Positions 8,104-17,245 are shown, numbered from the stretch's first letter. The stretch: DNA of 64,000 nucleotides from FEB-10 sp963710645 (GCA_963710645.1 CAVQBD010000009.1:744001-808000); one strand, 5' to 3'. The notes: generated from the sequence alone by a model not told the origin. Translations and numbers: made by a program.

Positions 8104-10110
8104 ATGTCGATGACTGAACGGTTCTACACGGCTGCGGTTTGCTTCGTTCTCGCCTGGAACATGACTGGAGTTTCTCGGACCGCCGATGCAGCCGACGACT
8201 GGACCCTGGTCGGCTGGAACGACCTCGGGATGCACTGCATGGACGCCGACTACTCGGTCATGTCTATCCTGCCTCCGTACAACACCGTGCACGCACAGCT
8301 CATCGATTCCTCAGGAAACCTGGTCACAGACCCGCAGGGCATTACCGTCACCTACGAAGCCGTGGCCGATCCGTCGGGTTCCATCAACACAACGTCCGCA
8401 GGCAAGACCGGTTTCTGGGATCACGTCTTGGATCTCTTCGGGGTGGCGCTCGCGCCCGACCAAGGTCTCGCTGGTTTCGGCATGCCCGGTGCCGGCAACG
8501 CGCCCCAGGACATGGTTTGGGACGGTCCACACAACTGGTTCACCGGGGAGGGCATCCCCCTCACACCCACCGATGACAGCCTCGCGACCAACCCCTACCC
8601 GCTCATGCGGCTGGTGGCCAGGGATGGAGCCGGGACGATTGTGGCCATGACTGACGTCGTGCTCCCGGTTTCAGACGAAATGGACTGCCGGAGCTGCCAC
8701 GCGTCGGGCACATCCGGAAATGCCCAACCGGGCGCCGGCTGGGTGTGGGACCCCAATCCCGAACGGGATTACCGCAGGAACATCCTGCTGCTTCACGACG
8801 ACGTACATCTGGGTGATCCCGACTACCAGTCCGCGCTCGCAGCAGTCGGCTACTCGAGCTCCGGTCTGCACGTGACGGCCATCGACGACGGGACCTCGAT
8901 TCTGTGCGCCTCGTGCCATCCGTCCAACGCGCTACCCGGAACCGGCGTGGGCGATGTCCCACCCTTGACCCAGGCGGTCCACTCGCTGCACGCCGACGTC
9001 GAGGACCCCGTCACCGGACTCACCCTCGACGACTCCGACAACCGGTCAGCGTGTTATCGCTGCCACCCGGGTTCGGAAACGCGGTGTCTTCGCGGTGCCA
9101 TGGGCGCCGCGGTGGCCGACGACGGCTCGCTCGCCATGCAATGCCAGAGCTGCCACGGCGGAATGAGTCTGGTGGGAGACAGCGACCGTGAGGGCTGGCT
9201 GGAGCAGCCGACCTGCCAGAACTGTCACACCGGGACCGCGGTGCACAACAACGGTGAGATCCGCTACACCACGGCCTTCGATGGGCCCGGGGTTCTCCGC
9301 ACCGCGGTGGACGCGACCTTCGCCACGCAGACCGACGTGCCGATGCCCGGCTTTTCGCTGTATCGATTCTCCGAGGGTCACGGCGGACTGCAGTGTTCGG
9401 CCTGCCACGGCTCGCCCCACGCCATTTTCCCGGCCAGCCACGGCAACGACAACCTTCAGAGCATTGCGGTGCAGGGACACGAAGGGACGCTCGTGGAATG
9501 CGCCTCGTGCCACGGCTTGCAGCCGGACACCTTCGACGGCGGCCCCCACGGAATGCACCCGGTAGGTGAAAGCTGGGTCGACGATCACGAGCACATCCCC
9601 AACACGACGCCGTGCCGTGACTGCCATGGATCGGACTCCCGGGGAACCGTGCTGTCGCGCTCTCACGCAGACCGAACCATCGACGCCGAAGACTACGGTG
9701 TCAAGCATTTCTGGCGCGGGTATCAGATCGGCTGTTATGCCTGTCACAACGGACCCAACTCGGAGGATCCGAGCCCCAACACACCAGCCGAGGTGGAAAA
9801 CGCGGCGATGGAGGTTGCGGGCGGCGCCACCGGATCGGTGGGCCTCACCGTATTCGACATCGACGGCAACCCTCTCGAGCTGCGGGTGGTGTCGCAGCCT
9901 GATCATGGCGTGGCCTGGATCGATGGCACGACGGCGCACTACCGCTCGGACCCGGGTTACGCCGGGCCGGACGTCGCGACCTATGCGGCCTGGGACGGAT
10001 GGGCGGACTCCAACTTGGGTACGATCACGGTCGACGTCACCGCAGGACCGATCTTTGTCGATGGATTCGAGTCCGGCGACACCACGATCTGGTCCCTGAC
10101 GATGCCCTGA
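8104..10110 (+). CDS. Secreted multihaem c-type cytochrome with nine CXXCH motifs and DGFESGDT C-terminal tag
   Basis: GGAGGG lies 4 bp before ATG 8104. A signal peptide covers about residues 1-30 (ending ..SRTADAAD). Nine haem-attachment motifs are visible in order: CRSCH, CASCH, CYRCH, CQSCH, CQNCH, CSACH, CASCH, CRDCH and CYACH. Numerous other His residues could be distal ligands. A cadherin/Ig-like beta module follows (GSVGLTVFDIDG, then YRSDPGYAGPDVATYAAWDG), and the protein ends IFVDGFESGDTTIWSLTMP. Such proteins move electrons in the periplasm or on the cell surface. The specific redox partner is unknown and no other cytochrome gene is nearby. The C-terminal tag recurs in the protein at 24864, suggesting a common sorting route. 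Confidence 0.85.
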   Translation: MSMTERFYTAAVCFVLAWNMTGVSRTADAADDWTLVGWNDLGMHCMDADYSVMSILPPYNTVHAQLIDSSGNLVTDPQGITVTYEAVADPSGSINTTSAGKTGFWDHVLDLFGVALAPDQGLAGFGMPGAGNAPQDMVWDGPHNWFTGEGIPLTPTDDSLATNPYPLMRLVARDGAGTIVAMTDVVLPVSDEMDCRSCHASGTSGNAQPGAGWVWDPNPERDYRRNILLLHDDVHLGDPDYQSALAAVGYSSSGLHVTAIDDGTSILCASCHPSNALPGTGVGDVPPLTQAVHSLHADVEDPVTGLTLDDSDNRSACYRCHPGSETRCLRGAMGAAVADDGSLAMQCQSCHGGMSLVGDSDREGWLEQPTCQNCHTGTAVHNNGEIRYTTAFDGPGVLRTAVDATFATQTDVPMPGFSLYRFSEGHGGLQCSACHGSPHAIFPASHGNDNLQSIAVQGHEGTLVECASCHGLQPDTFDGGPHGMHPVGESWVDDHEHIPNTTPCRDCHGSDSRGTVLSRSHADRTIDAEDYGVKHFWRGYQIGCYACHNGPNSEDPSPNTPAEVENAAMEVAGGATGSVGLTVFDIDGNPLELRVVSQPDHGVAWIDGTTAHYRSDPGYAGPDVATYAAWDGWADSNLGTITVDVTAGPIFVDGFESGDTTIWSLTMP

Positions 10111-10445
10111 CGTTGACCAGCGCTCCTATCCGCTGAACAGCCGGTGGAGGATGCCCGTGAGCCCCACCGCCGAAACACCCCAAGATCCTCGGACCTGGTA
10201 CCGAGGTCAGGTGCCCGGCTACCGGGCTCCCCCACCCTTCCACACCGGGTGGGCGGGTCGGAACACTGAAATCGAGCACGGAGACGGTAACGATATCGGG
10301 CTCGGGCTTCCGGCTCCGCCGCTGGCTGCGCCGCGACAAGCGGGCTCGCGATTGCGTTCTCCCCACACCCTCTAAACCCTTTACACCCCCTGGCGGTGGA
10401 GGGCGGCGTGGCGCCGTGTCACAATCGGGCAGAACACAAGCGAGG
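10111..10445. other. Intergenic region without a supported gene
   Basis: The spacer between the cytochrome and mscS genes has no coding signal I trust. It contains a C-rich/G-rich inverted block at ~10228-10262 (CCCCCACCC, then GGGTGGGCGGG), related to the C-rich boxes next to heptad repeats elsewhere in the window. No clear terminator with a T-run was seen. Confidence 0.5.
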
Positions 10446-11393
10446 ATGATGATGCCCACCACGCAGAGCCTGAGCGAACTGTTCCACCAAATGGTGGACC
10501 TTGAAAGTGGAATTGCCTACAACCTGCTGGTCACCCTCCTGATCCTGCTGACGGTCTTCGTATTGCGCTGGCTTGTCCTCGCCCTGGTGAACCGCAGGAC
10601 CGGCGACGTCCGGGTTCGCTACCACTGGAAGAAAACCAGTCAGTACCTGACTGCCACCATCGCCATCATCCTCATCGGACGGGTCTGGTTCGAGGGATTT
10701 CAATCGGTGGCCACCTACCTCGGGATCGTGTCCGCCGGTCTGGCCATCGCCCTGAAGGAGCTGGTGGCGAACTTCGTCGGCTGGGCATTCATTCTGTGGC
10801 GCCGGCCATTCGAGGTGGGCGATCGGATCCAGATCGGCGAGGTCAGCGGCGACGTCATCGATCTCAGGATCTTTCAGTTCACGGTGCTTGAGATCGGAAA
10901 CTGGGTGGACGCCGACCAGAGCACCGGCCGGGTCATCCACATCAACAACGGAGCCGTGTTCAGCCAAAATGTCGCCAACTACAGCAAGGGGTTCCAGCAC
11001 ATCTGGAACGAGGTGCCGGTGCTGGTGACCTTCGAGAGCGACTGGAAGAAGGCCAAAACACTGCTGCTCGAGATCGCCAACCGCCACGGAACCGACCTCA
11101 GCGATGCGGCAGAGAAGCGTCTCCAACAGGCCGCCCGCCGATTCATGATCTTCTACACCACGCTCACGCCCACCGTCTACACATCGGTGAGGGATTGCGG
11201 CGTTCTTCTGACCTTGCGGTACCTCACCGATCCCCGGAGGAGACGAGCCACGGAGCAGGCCATCTGGGAGGACATCCTGGACGTCTTTGCGGCCAATGAC
11301 GACATCGACTTCGCCTACCCCACCCAACGGTTCTACGACAATCTGACCGAGGGCAAGCCCGGCGCCAGGGCTCCATCCGTCACAGGCTCATAA
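10446..11393 (+). CDS. mscS: MscS-family mechanosensitive ion channel
   Basis: About 315 residues. Three ATGs lie in tandem at 10446, 10449 and 10452 after AGCGAGG; the third is best spaced, and all are equivalent for function. Membrane spans lie at ~residues 23-45 and ~63-82, followed by the pore-lining TM3 region (TYLGIVSAGLAIALKELVANFVGW). The beta domain follows (RRPFEVGDRIQIGEVSGDVIDL), then INNGAVFSQNVANYS and a cytoplasmic domain rich in charged residues. MscS channels release solutes on hypo-osmotic shock. The protein has only two clear spans before TM3, like E. coli MscS. No operon partner. Confidence 0.88.
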   Translation: MMMPTTQSLSELFHQMVDLESGIAYNLLVTLLILLTVFVLRWLVLALVNRRTGDVRVRYHWKKTSQYLTATIAIILIGRVWFEGFQSVATYLGIVSAGLAIALKELVANFVGWAFILWRRPFEVGDRIQIGEVSGDVIDLRIFQFTVLEIGNWVDADQSTGRVIHINNGAVFSQNVANYSKGFQHIWNEVPVLVTFESDWKKAKTLLLEIANRHGTDLSDAAEKRLQQAARRFMIFYTTLTPTVYTSVRDCGVLLTLRYLTDPRRRRATEQAIWEDILDVFAANDDIDFAYPTQRFYDNLTEGKPGARAPSVTGS

Positions 11394-11430
11394 GGGACTC
11401 CCCCGGCCGAACCGTGTGGAGCCCCGAGTC

Positions 11431-11730
11431 CTATCCCCGCGTGATGCGCGTGGGCCCTGCGAGCACCGCAAAATCGGAGATTTCAAACCCCGTGAGATTC
11501 GGGTGGTTCGCCACCGAGGCGAAGAGATCCGTCTTCGCGAAATCTCCCATGGCCTGGCGGTCGCGCCATATGTAGACCCCTCCATAGGTCCCGGTTTCGG
11601 AGTTCGCGAGCCACACCTTTCGATCCAGACCCGGAACCTCGGCATAGGTCCCAGCCAGGTCGTCACACAGGGCGGCGTAGTCCGCTTCGCTCACTCCCTT
11701 TAGATGAAACGTGATGATCTGGACGTGCAT
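11431..11730 (-). CDS. Small YdhR-like (dimeric alpha/beta barrel) monooxygenase-family protein
   Basis: Start at ATG 11730, with GGGAG five bases upstream; an upstream GTG at 11736 is possible. The 99-residue product (MHVQIITFHLKG, GLDRKVWLANSETGTYGGVYI) has the ferredoxin-like pattern of the YdhR/ABM monooxygenase group, in which small homodimers bind aromatic or other hydrophobic substrates. The substrate is unknown. It is divergent from the arsC-like gene at 11868, so the 137 bp between them probably carry both promoters. Confidence 0.65.
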   Translation of the reverse strand: MHVQIITFHLKGVSEADYAALCDDLAGTYAEVPGLDRKVWLANSETGTYGGVYIWRDRQAMGDFAKTDLFASVANHPNLTGFEISDFAVLAGPTRITRG

Positions 11731-11867
11731 AGTCACTCCCTTCGATGAGATCCTCGATTGATGTGGTGAGATGCCTTATCTGTGAATGTATGTCGCCGTA
11801 CTCGAAAGGTCCACCACGATCCAGGAGGAGAGTCTCTCGACCCTGTAGGATGCCGTCGGAGGATGCC

Positions 11868-12500
11868 ATGGGCAGGGTTCCCCTACACCCCCGATTATCC
11901 GAGACGGTGGCGGTCAGAATCGACGAATTTGGCCAGATCGATGAGCAGAGAGAATCTTCGCTCCGCGAGATGACCAGCTACGTGAATGAACGGATCGCCT
12001 CGGGTGAAGACGCCCGCCTGGTCTTCATCTGTACCCACAACTCGCGGCGCAGCCACATGGCCCAGATCTGGGCGCAGACGGCAGCGGCCCACTACGGCGT
12101 CTGCGGTGTTGAGACCTACTCGGGCGGCACCGAGACCACGGCTTTCAATCCACACGCCGTTGCCGCCCTCCAGCGGGCCGGATTCAGCATCGAAACGGAT
12201 GACCACGGATCCAACCCCAAGTTTCGAGTCCGATTCAGCGACCGGGTGGAGCCATTTGTGGCGTTTTCCAAGGTCTACGATCAGCCGCCGAACCCGACCA
12301 CCGACTTTGCGGCGGTGATGACCTGTTCCCATGCCGACGCGGCCTGTCCGCTGGTGGTCGGCGCCAGCGAGCGGATCGCCATCACCTACGAGGATCCGAA
12401 GGCATTCGACGGCACCGACCGGGAGACCGACGCCTACGACGAGCGCTGCCGCCAGATCGCACGGGAGATGCTCTTCGTGTTCTCGCAGGTTCAATTCTGA
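11868..12500 (+). CDS. Low-molecular-weight phosphatase / ArsC-like arsenate reductase family protein
   Basis: Start at ATG 11868, with GGAGG (11858-11862) five bases upstream. The 210-residue protein has the P-loop C-T-H-N-S-R-R (CX5R) in VFICTHNSRRSHMAQ, then GTETTAFNPHAVAALQRAGF and a Cys pair region MTCSHADAACPL. This is the LMW-PTP fold used by thioredoxin-linked arsenate reductases and protein tyrosine phosphatases. It is longer than a plain ArsC (~130-140 residues) by an N-terminal extension and an insertion. There is no ars regulator or transporter next to it, so arsenate reduction is not certain. Its last 45 codons are duplicated at 13525-13662. Confidence 0.75.
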   Translation: MGRVPLHPRLSETVAVRIDEFGQIDEQRESSLREMTSYVNERIASGEDARLVFICTHNSRRSHMAQIWAQTAAAHYGVCGVETYSGGTETTAFNPHAVAALQRAGFSIETDDHGSNPKFRVRFSDRVEPFVAFSKVYDQPPNPTTDFAAVMTCSHADAACPLVVGASERIAITYEDPKAFDGTDRETDAYDERCRQIAREMLFVFSQVQF

Positions 12501-12504
12501 GCAG

Positions 12505-12532
12505 AGTTCTCAGTCTTCAATTCTAAGTCCCG
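12505..12532. repeat. Degenerate heptad array (4 units)
   Basis: Units AGTTCTC / AGTCTTC / AATTCTA / AGTCCCG follow directly after the arsC-like stop codon, with exact 7-bp spacing but diverged bases. Weaker than the other arrays in the window. Confidence 0.4.
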
Positions 12533-12556
12533 AGGCCCCGCTCACCTGACCAGTGG

Positions 12557-13297
12557 CTATTCCACCGAGAAGCCCATCAGCTCGACCGGAATAGGGCCGT
12601 CGCCAAAGTTGTCGATCCGCACAAAACCGTTTCCGTAGGTGCCGATCCCGAGCGCCGGTCCCTCGGCGGGCGGTGCGCCGTAACAGATATAACTCTGATC
12701 CGCGAGGGCGCCCCCGTCGACATTGGTGAAGTCGATGGTGACGTCTCGATTCGCTTCTACGGTGACTGCCATCCGGGCCGAAGTGAAATTCTCGCTGACA
12801 TCAATATAGGGGCTGAACGAGCTCCCGTTGTTACCTGTGTAGCAGAACAACCTGTCAAAGGTCGGTCCATTATTGTTCTGGATTTTGATGAAGAGATTCG
12901 TCGAACCACCACCGTAGTTCAGAATGGCTGCCGCGTACTGGGTGCCGCCAGCTGGGTCCACCTCCACGTCGAATTCAACATGGTCACCAGTAGCGCTGTT
13001 GTGCGTCGCCAGGCCGCTATTCTCGCCGGTGGCGGCCTCATTGACGATCGACACACTGCTGGCTTGAACCGTCCAGTCCGCGCCCAGCGGACCGTCGGGT
13101 CTGTTGAAGTCGTCGATCACTCCAACGGGCCTCAGGTCACCACCCTCGAGCCCGGTCCACGGAGCAAGCTCGGGCATTGGTATCCCGGTATATTCGGGAA
13201 GGCTGCGGTCGGCGACATTTTCTGCAAGGCCCATCCCCGCGACCAAAAACACGCAACCAATAACTAGAATGACTCGATGAGCGTCCGGTTTTCTCAT
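12557..13297 (-). CDS. Secreted protein, concanavalin/LamG-like beta sandwich, IPVELM-type C-terminal tag
   Basis: Start at ATG 13297 (MRKPDAHRVILVIGCVFLVAG); a TTG two codons earlier is less likely. Signal peptide covers residues ~1-26. The body reads as a single beta-rich jelly-roll (DDFNRPDGPLGADWTVQ, VEFDVEVDPAGGTQYAA, FIKIQNNNGPTFDRLFCY). The protein ends GPIPVELMGFSVE, nearly the same as the end of the unrelated-in-sequence protein at 31753. No catalytic residues recognised. The gene sits between the arsC-like gene and a duplicated piece of that gene. Confidence 0.75.
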   Translation of the reverse strand: MRKPDAHRVILVIGCVFLVAGMGLAENVADRSLPEYTGIPMPELAPWTGLEGGDLRPVGVIDDFNRPDGPLGADWTVQASSVSIVNEAATGENSGLATHNSATGDHVEFDVEVDPAGGTQYAAAILNYGGGSTNLFIKIQNNNGPTFDRLFCYTGNNGSSFSPYIDVSENFTSARMAVTVEANRDVTIDFTNVDGGALADQSYICYGAPPAEGPALGIGTYGNGFVRIDNFGDGPIPVELMGFSVE

Positions 13298-13524
13298 TCT
13301 CAAATTCCCCAGTCGTTTTTCGATTGGACCGCATTGAGTCTACACTCTCGAGGCGGCATCCGCATCAAAAACTCAACCCCACAGACCGAAATTGAAACAC
13401 CGAGGAGGTTGGTACGCCTTACTCGACATCGGTTGCTCTCATCGCTCGGCTTATGGGGGCGGATTCTCCACAGCTTGCCGGTCATTCAGGTGGGCTGAGC
13501 TTGGACTGGAAATAGGCAATTTGT

Positions 13525-13662
13525 GCCACCGAACGCATCGCGATCACGTACGAGGACCCGAAGGCATTCGACGGCACCGACCGGGAGACCGACGCCTACG
13601 ACGAGCGCTGCCGCCAGATTGCACGGGAGATGCTCTTCGTGTTCTCGCAGGTGCGGTCGTAG
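13525..13662 (+). pseudogene. Duplicated 3' fragment of the upstream ArsC-like gene
   Basis: This 45-codon stretch (ATERIAITYEDPKAFDG .. REMLFVFSQVRS, stop TAG at 13660) copies the end of the gene at 11868-12500. From 13561 to 13652 it matches 12399-12490 with one base difference by eye, and the first 36 bases match with several silent changes. There is no P-loop and no start, so it is a gene remnant. The two copies are direct repeats about 1.16 kb apart flanking the secreted-protein gene. This points to a past duplication with partial deletion, or an insertion by homologous recombination. Confidence 0.8.
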
Positions 13663-13719
13663 AATACGTACTCCGGGTGCCGAAAGACCTCTTGGGTCGT
13701 CCCAGAACAGGAGCAGAGT

Positions 13720-14913
13720 ATGTGGCGGAGTACGATCCTGCGGACCGCTCTCCCGGCTTGCCTCGCTCTGGCGGCAGGCTGCAACCAGACCGAACCGCAA
13801 CCGGATCTCGCGGCGGTCCTCGGCGCGGAGCTACAGGAAATCGTCAACAGCGCGGTGGCCGACTCCGAGACCGTACCGGCCGCCGCCCTCTACGTCCACG
13901 CTCCCAGTCTCGGACTGCAGTGGGAGGGAGCGGCCGGCGTGGCCGATCCCGCCACCGGAGAGACAATGACCCCGGCGCACCCCGTGCTGGTGGCCAGCAA
14001 CACCAAGACCTACATCGCCGCTTCCATCCTCCGGCTCTGGGAGGACGGCAGACTCGGTCTGGACGACCCCATTGCCGACCATTTGCCGAAGGAGTACGTG
14101 GAACTGCTGGAGAGCGACGGTTACCTGGTCGACGACATCACCATCCGCCACCTGCTCACTCACACCAGCGGCCTGTACGACTACGCTGACAGATCCATCT
14201 ACCCCGCAATGATCCTGGCTGACCCAACCCATCGATGGACCCGGACCGAGCAGCTCGAGGCCGCGGTCGAGTGGGGCGATCCCCTCGGTGCACCGGGCGA
14301 GATCTACAACTACAGCGACACCGGGTACATCCTGTTGGGGTCGACGCTCGAACAGATCACCGGTCAATCCATGCCCGACGCGGTGCGCGAGCTCGTGAGG
14401 TACGAGCGCATCGGCCTCGATGCAACGTGGTTCGAGACCCTGGAACCCAGGCCGTCCGGTGTACCCGAACTCGCCCATCAGTTCTACGGCGAGGTAGATG
14501 CCGCGACCATCGATCCCTCCAGCGATCTCTATGGTGGTGGCGGCATCGCCGCCCCGGTGGGCGACCTGGGGAGGTTCATGAGAGCCCTGTTCACCGGGGG
14601 CGTCTACACCAATCCGGAGACAGCCGAAACCATGCTCACAACGGTGGACACCGTGAAGATGAGCGCGGGTGGAGAGGCCTCCGGCATGCCGCCCGGCATG
14701 TACCGCATGGGTGTGTGGGTCATGGAGGTCGAAGGATACACCGTGTATCGCCACTCGGGGTTCTGGGGAACTGTGGCCGATTATGTGCCCGAACTGGACC
14801 TCGTGGTCGCCGCCACCGTGAATCAGAATCAGCAGAAAACGGCGCTCTGGGACATGGTGGCGCACACTATCGCCGTCGTCCGGGATGCCACCGATTCATC
14901 ACAGGTGGACTAG
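13720..14913 (+). CDS. Class C beta-lactamase-like serine hydrolase lipoprotein
   Basis: AGGAG precedes ATG 13720 by about six bases. The N-terminus MWRSTILRTALPACLALAAGC has a lipobox (LAAGC, Cys21), so the mature protein is probably lipid-anchored. Active-site motifs of the class C beta-lactamase/DD-peptidase fold are present: SNTK (Ser-x-x-Lys) in LVASNTKTY, YSD (Tyr-x-Asn equivalent) in YNYSDTGYIL, and HSG in YRHSGFWG. Family members hydrolyse peptides, esters or peptidoglycan stems; the substrate cannot be set here. The TAG stop codon at 14911-14913 lies inside the CTAG that borders the MITE-like element. Confidence 0.85.
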   Translation: MWRSTILRTALPACLALAAGCNQTEPQPDLAAVLGAELQEIVNSAVADSETVPAAALYVHAPSLGLQWEGAAGVADPATGETMTPAHPVLVASNTKTYIAASILRLWEDGRLGLDDPIADHLPKEYVELLESDGYLVDDITIRHLLTHTSGLYDYADRSIYPAMILADPTHRWTRTEQLEAAVEWGDPLGAPGEIYNYSDTGYILLGSTLEQITGQSMPDAVRELVRYERIGLDATWFETLEPRPSGVPELAHQFYGEVDAATIDPSSDLYGGGGIAAPVGDLGRFMRALFTGGVYTNPETAETMLTTVDTVKMSAGGEASGMPPGMYRMGVWVMEVEGYTVYRHSGFWGTVADYVPELDLVVAATVNQNQQKTALWDMVAHTIAVVRDATDSSQVD

Positions 14914-15094
14914 CCCGCACTTCTCACCGGGTTTCGTCACGAGGGCGGCGAAGGGTCGTCAGATGTTGGGTTTTTAGCGGATCGGGCGACGCAGGCGTAG
15001 TCGCACTACGTTGAGGAGCACGATTCGCGAAAAGCACGACAGATGGCCGCGATTCGCCGTCCGCAGCAGACACTCGGTGAGAAGTGCGGGCTAG
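14910..15094. mobile_element. MITE-like element with 23-bp terminal inverted repeats and CTAG borders
   Basis: The left end 14910-14932 (CTAGCCCGCACTTCTCACC...) and the right end 15072-15094 are inverted copies of 23 bp with one mismatch. The 177-bp core (14914-15090) has no coding capacity and holds a further dyad near 14980-15015. CTAG is present at both ends, consistent with a 4-bp target duplication. Removing the core plus one CTAG restores a continuous sequence in which the serine hydrolase stop TAG is still part of CTAG. Non-autonomous, probably mobilised by a transposase elsewhere. The IS family was not identified. Confidence 0.7.
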
Positions 15095-15230
15095 AGACGG
15101 AATCCTCGACCCAAATGAGAGGTTCATCTAGACTGTGCGCGGACCGGCCAAAACCAATCTTCGCATTCTGCGTTGTACTGGACAGATTCGGAGATGCCGG
15201 ATCCCACCCCGATTCTGAAGGGAGACCAAA

Positions 15231-17108
15231 ATGTCACGATTCGCACTCTGCGGGCTGCTGATGGCTGCGCTTCTGGCCGCCGGAGCCGGACCCGCCCTCG
15301 CCCAGGACAAGATCGTCATCGAAAAGGCGGACGATCTGCCCCGTCACACCTACACCATTGACACCACTGCCGTTGAGCTGCTCGAGGATGACGCCGCCGC
15401 GAAAGCCCTCGCCGCGGAGGTGAAGAAGGACCTCGAGGCGGATCTGGCCACCTACGAGATACCCGACAAGACCACCCTCCAGGGCTACTACGGCAACCTG
15501 AGGATCATCGCCCTGATCGAGGGTCGGTACGACGACGCGCTGGCACTTCTCGAGAAGCAACGCTCGCTCGAGGAGAAGGAGGCCAGCAGGATCACCATGG
15601 GCGGGATCACCCGGGCGTGGATCGCCACCGAGCAATCCGGCAGCAGCGACTTCGAGTCGGCCTTCGAAGCCAATCTCGCGGACATCGTGGACGATTGGCC
15701 CTACGAGGTGGTTCAGGACAACGTCAAACAGAGCAAGGCCTCGTTCGAGATCGTTAGCCCGAATCTCATCATCGGCCAGATCGAGGCCACCGTGCAGCCC
15801 ATGCTCGATGAGTCGGGTGGCGAGATGAGCAAGGACGTGGCCACCGGGCTGCTCGGTGCCTACGTCAACTACAACGTCTTCATCCCTCTGCGGGAGCCGT
15901 CGGCCCGCGTGTACGGCAACTACCTTGCCGCGCACGAGGTGGAGAAGCCGGATATCTGGATGGAGCGCGCCATCGATGTCCCCGACGACGCCACCGGACA
16001 GCCGGTCGTCGCCATCTGGGACTCCGGTGTGGACACCGACATCTTCGTGCCCCTGGGCCAGATGTGGACCAACGGCGACGAGATCCCGGATAACGAAATC
16101 GATGACGACGACAACGGATTTGTCGACGACGTGTACGGCATCGCCTACACCCTCGAGGCGGAGAAAACCACCGAGCTGCTGCGGCCCATGGTGGAGACCG
16201 AACTCGACCGCCAGACCCTGCAGAACTACGTCAAGGGTCTGCTGGACATGCAGGCCAACATCGACTCCGACGAGGCGACCCAGTTCAAGAAGGCCATCGG
16301 GTCGCTCCAGCCCGAGCAGGTCAGGCCGTTCATCGAAGAGGTCACTGCCTACAACCACCTGTCTCATGGCACCCACGTGGCGGGCATCGCCGCCGAAGGC
16401 AACCCCAACATCAGGATGGTGGCGGTGCGGATGACCTTCGACCACCGCATGGTCCCGGAAGCTCCGACCGTTGCCCAGGCCTACCGAGACGCCGCTCAGT
16501 ACACCGAAACCGTGGACTACCTGAAGGCCAATGGCGTGCGGGTGGTCAACATGAGCTGGGGCGGCAGCGTCTCCGGTGTGGAGGCCGCATTGGAGATGAA
16601 CAACGTCGGCGAAACCCCCGAGGAGCGCAAGGCCCTTGCCCGGAAGATCTACGACATCGGCAGGGACGCGCTCTACGACGCGTTCGCCAACGCACCAGAG
16701 ATCTTCTTCGTCACCTCGGCGGGCAACTCGGACTCGGACAACGAGTTCGAGGAGTTTTCACCCAGCTCGTTCGATCTTCCCAATATCATCACGGTTGGGG
16801 CGGTGGACCAGGCCGGCGACGAGACCTCGTTCACCAGTTTCGGCAAAGTGGACGTCTACTCCAACGGTTTCATGGTGGAGAGCTACGTCCCGGGCGGCGA
16901 CCGGCTGCCCTTCAGCGGCACCTCCATGTCGTCCCCCAACGTGGTGAACCTTGCGGCCAAGCTGCTCGCAGTGGATCCGTCACTCACACCGGCCGAGCTT
17001 CGAGAGGTCATCGAAGGGGGCTGCGACGAGCACCAGACCGGCGACCGCACGGTCCGACTGATCAATCCCAAGAAGTCCATGGAGATGATCGAGAAGAAGA
17101 ACAGCTGA
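15231..17108 (+). CDS. Secreted subtilisin-family (S8) serine peptidase
   Basis: GGGAG lies six bases before ATG 15231. Signal peptide residues 1-24 (ending PALAQD). A ~230-residue N-terminal region, probably a helical prodomain, precedes the catalytic domain. The triad is visible: Asp in AIWDSGVD, His in HGTHVAGIAA, Ser in SGTSMSSPNV, with the oxyanion Asn in SAGNSDSD. An insertion of about 90 residues with a Ca-binding-like acidic loop (DNEIDDDDNGFVDD) separates Asp and His. At 625 residues it is longer than minimal subtilisins. Exported and probably degradative. A strong terminator follows. Confidence 0.9.
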   Translation: MSRFALCGLLMAALLAAGAGPALAQDKIVIEKADDLPRHTYTIDTTAVELLEDDAAAKALAAEVKKDLEADLATYEIPDKTTLQGYYGNLRIIALIEGRYDDALALLEKQRSLEEKEASRITMGGITRAWIATEQSGSSDFESAFEANLADIVDDWPYEVVQDNVKQSKASFEIVSPNLIIGQIEATVQPMLDESGGEMSKDVATGLLGAYVNYNVFIPLREPSARVYGNYLAAHEVEKPDIWMERAIDVPDDATGQPVVAIWDSGVDTDIFVPLGQMWTNGDEIPDNEIDDDDNGFVDDVYGIAYTLEAEKTTELLRPMVETELDRQTLQNYVKGLLDMQANIDSDEATQFKKAIGSLQPEQVRPFIEEVTAYNHLSHGTHVAGIAAEGNPNIRMVAVRMTFDHRMVPEAPTVAQAYRDAAQYTETVDYLKANGVRVVNMSWGGSVSGVEAALEMNNVGETPEERKALARKIYDIGRDALYDAFANAPEIFFVTSAGNSDSDNEFEEFSPSSFDLPNIITVGAVDQAGDETSFTSFGKVDVYSNGFMVESYVPGGDRLPFSGTSMSSPNVVNLAAKLLAVDPSLTPAELREVIEGGCDEHQTGDRTVRLINPKKSMEMIEKKNS

Positions 17109-17129
17109 TCACTATCAAAAGAACCACTG

Positions 17130-17160
17130 AAGGGCCGGGGGGCGACGCCCGGCCCTTTAT
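17130..17160 (+). terminator. Rho-independent terminator after the subtilase gene
   Basis: A GC stem of AAGGGCCGGG pairing with CCCGGCCCTTT, with an 8-base loop, is followed by TTTATTAATTT. It lies 21 bp past the stop codon. Confidence 0.8.
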
Positions 17161-17163
17161 TAA

Positions 17164-17215
17164 TTTCAATTTTCAGTTTTGAATTTTGAATTTTGAATTC
17201 CCCCACCCGCCCGGA
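17164..17215. repeat. Heptad array (5 units) followed by C-rich box
   Basis: Units TTTCAAT / TTTCAGT / TTTGAAT x3 (17164-17198), then CCCCCACCC-G-CCCGGA (17200-17215). A second array in inverted sense follows at 17246. Confidence 0.75.
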
Positions 17216-17245
17216 TGATCCACAGTGGGTGAAATTCGAAGATCA

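Noticed and set aside
11868..12500. Calling the ArsC-like gene a confirmed arsenate reductase in an ars operon
   Set aside because: No arsR, arsB or acr3 neighbours; the P-loop alone does not separate arsenate reductase from protein tyrosine phosphatase.
15234..16445. 403-residue open frame opposite the subtilase
   Set aside because: His/Asp/Gly-rich antisense shadow; the plus-strand frame has a full catalytic triad.
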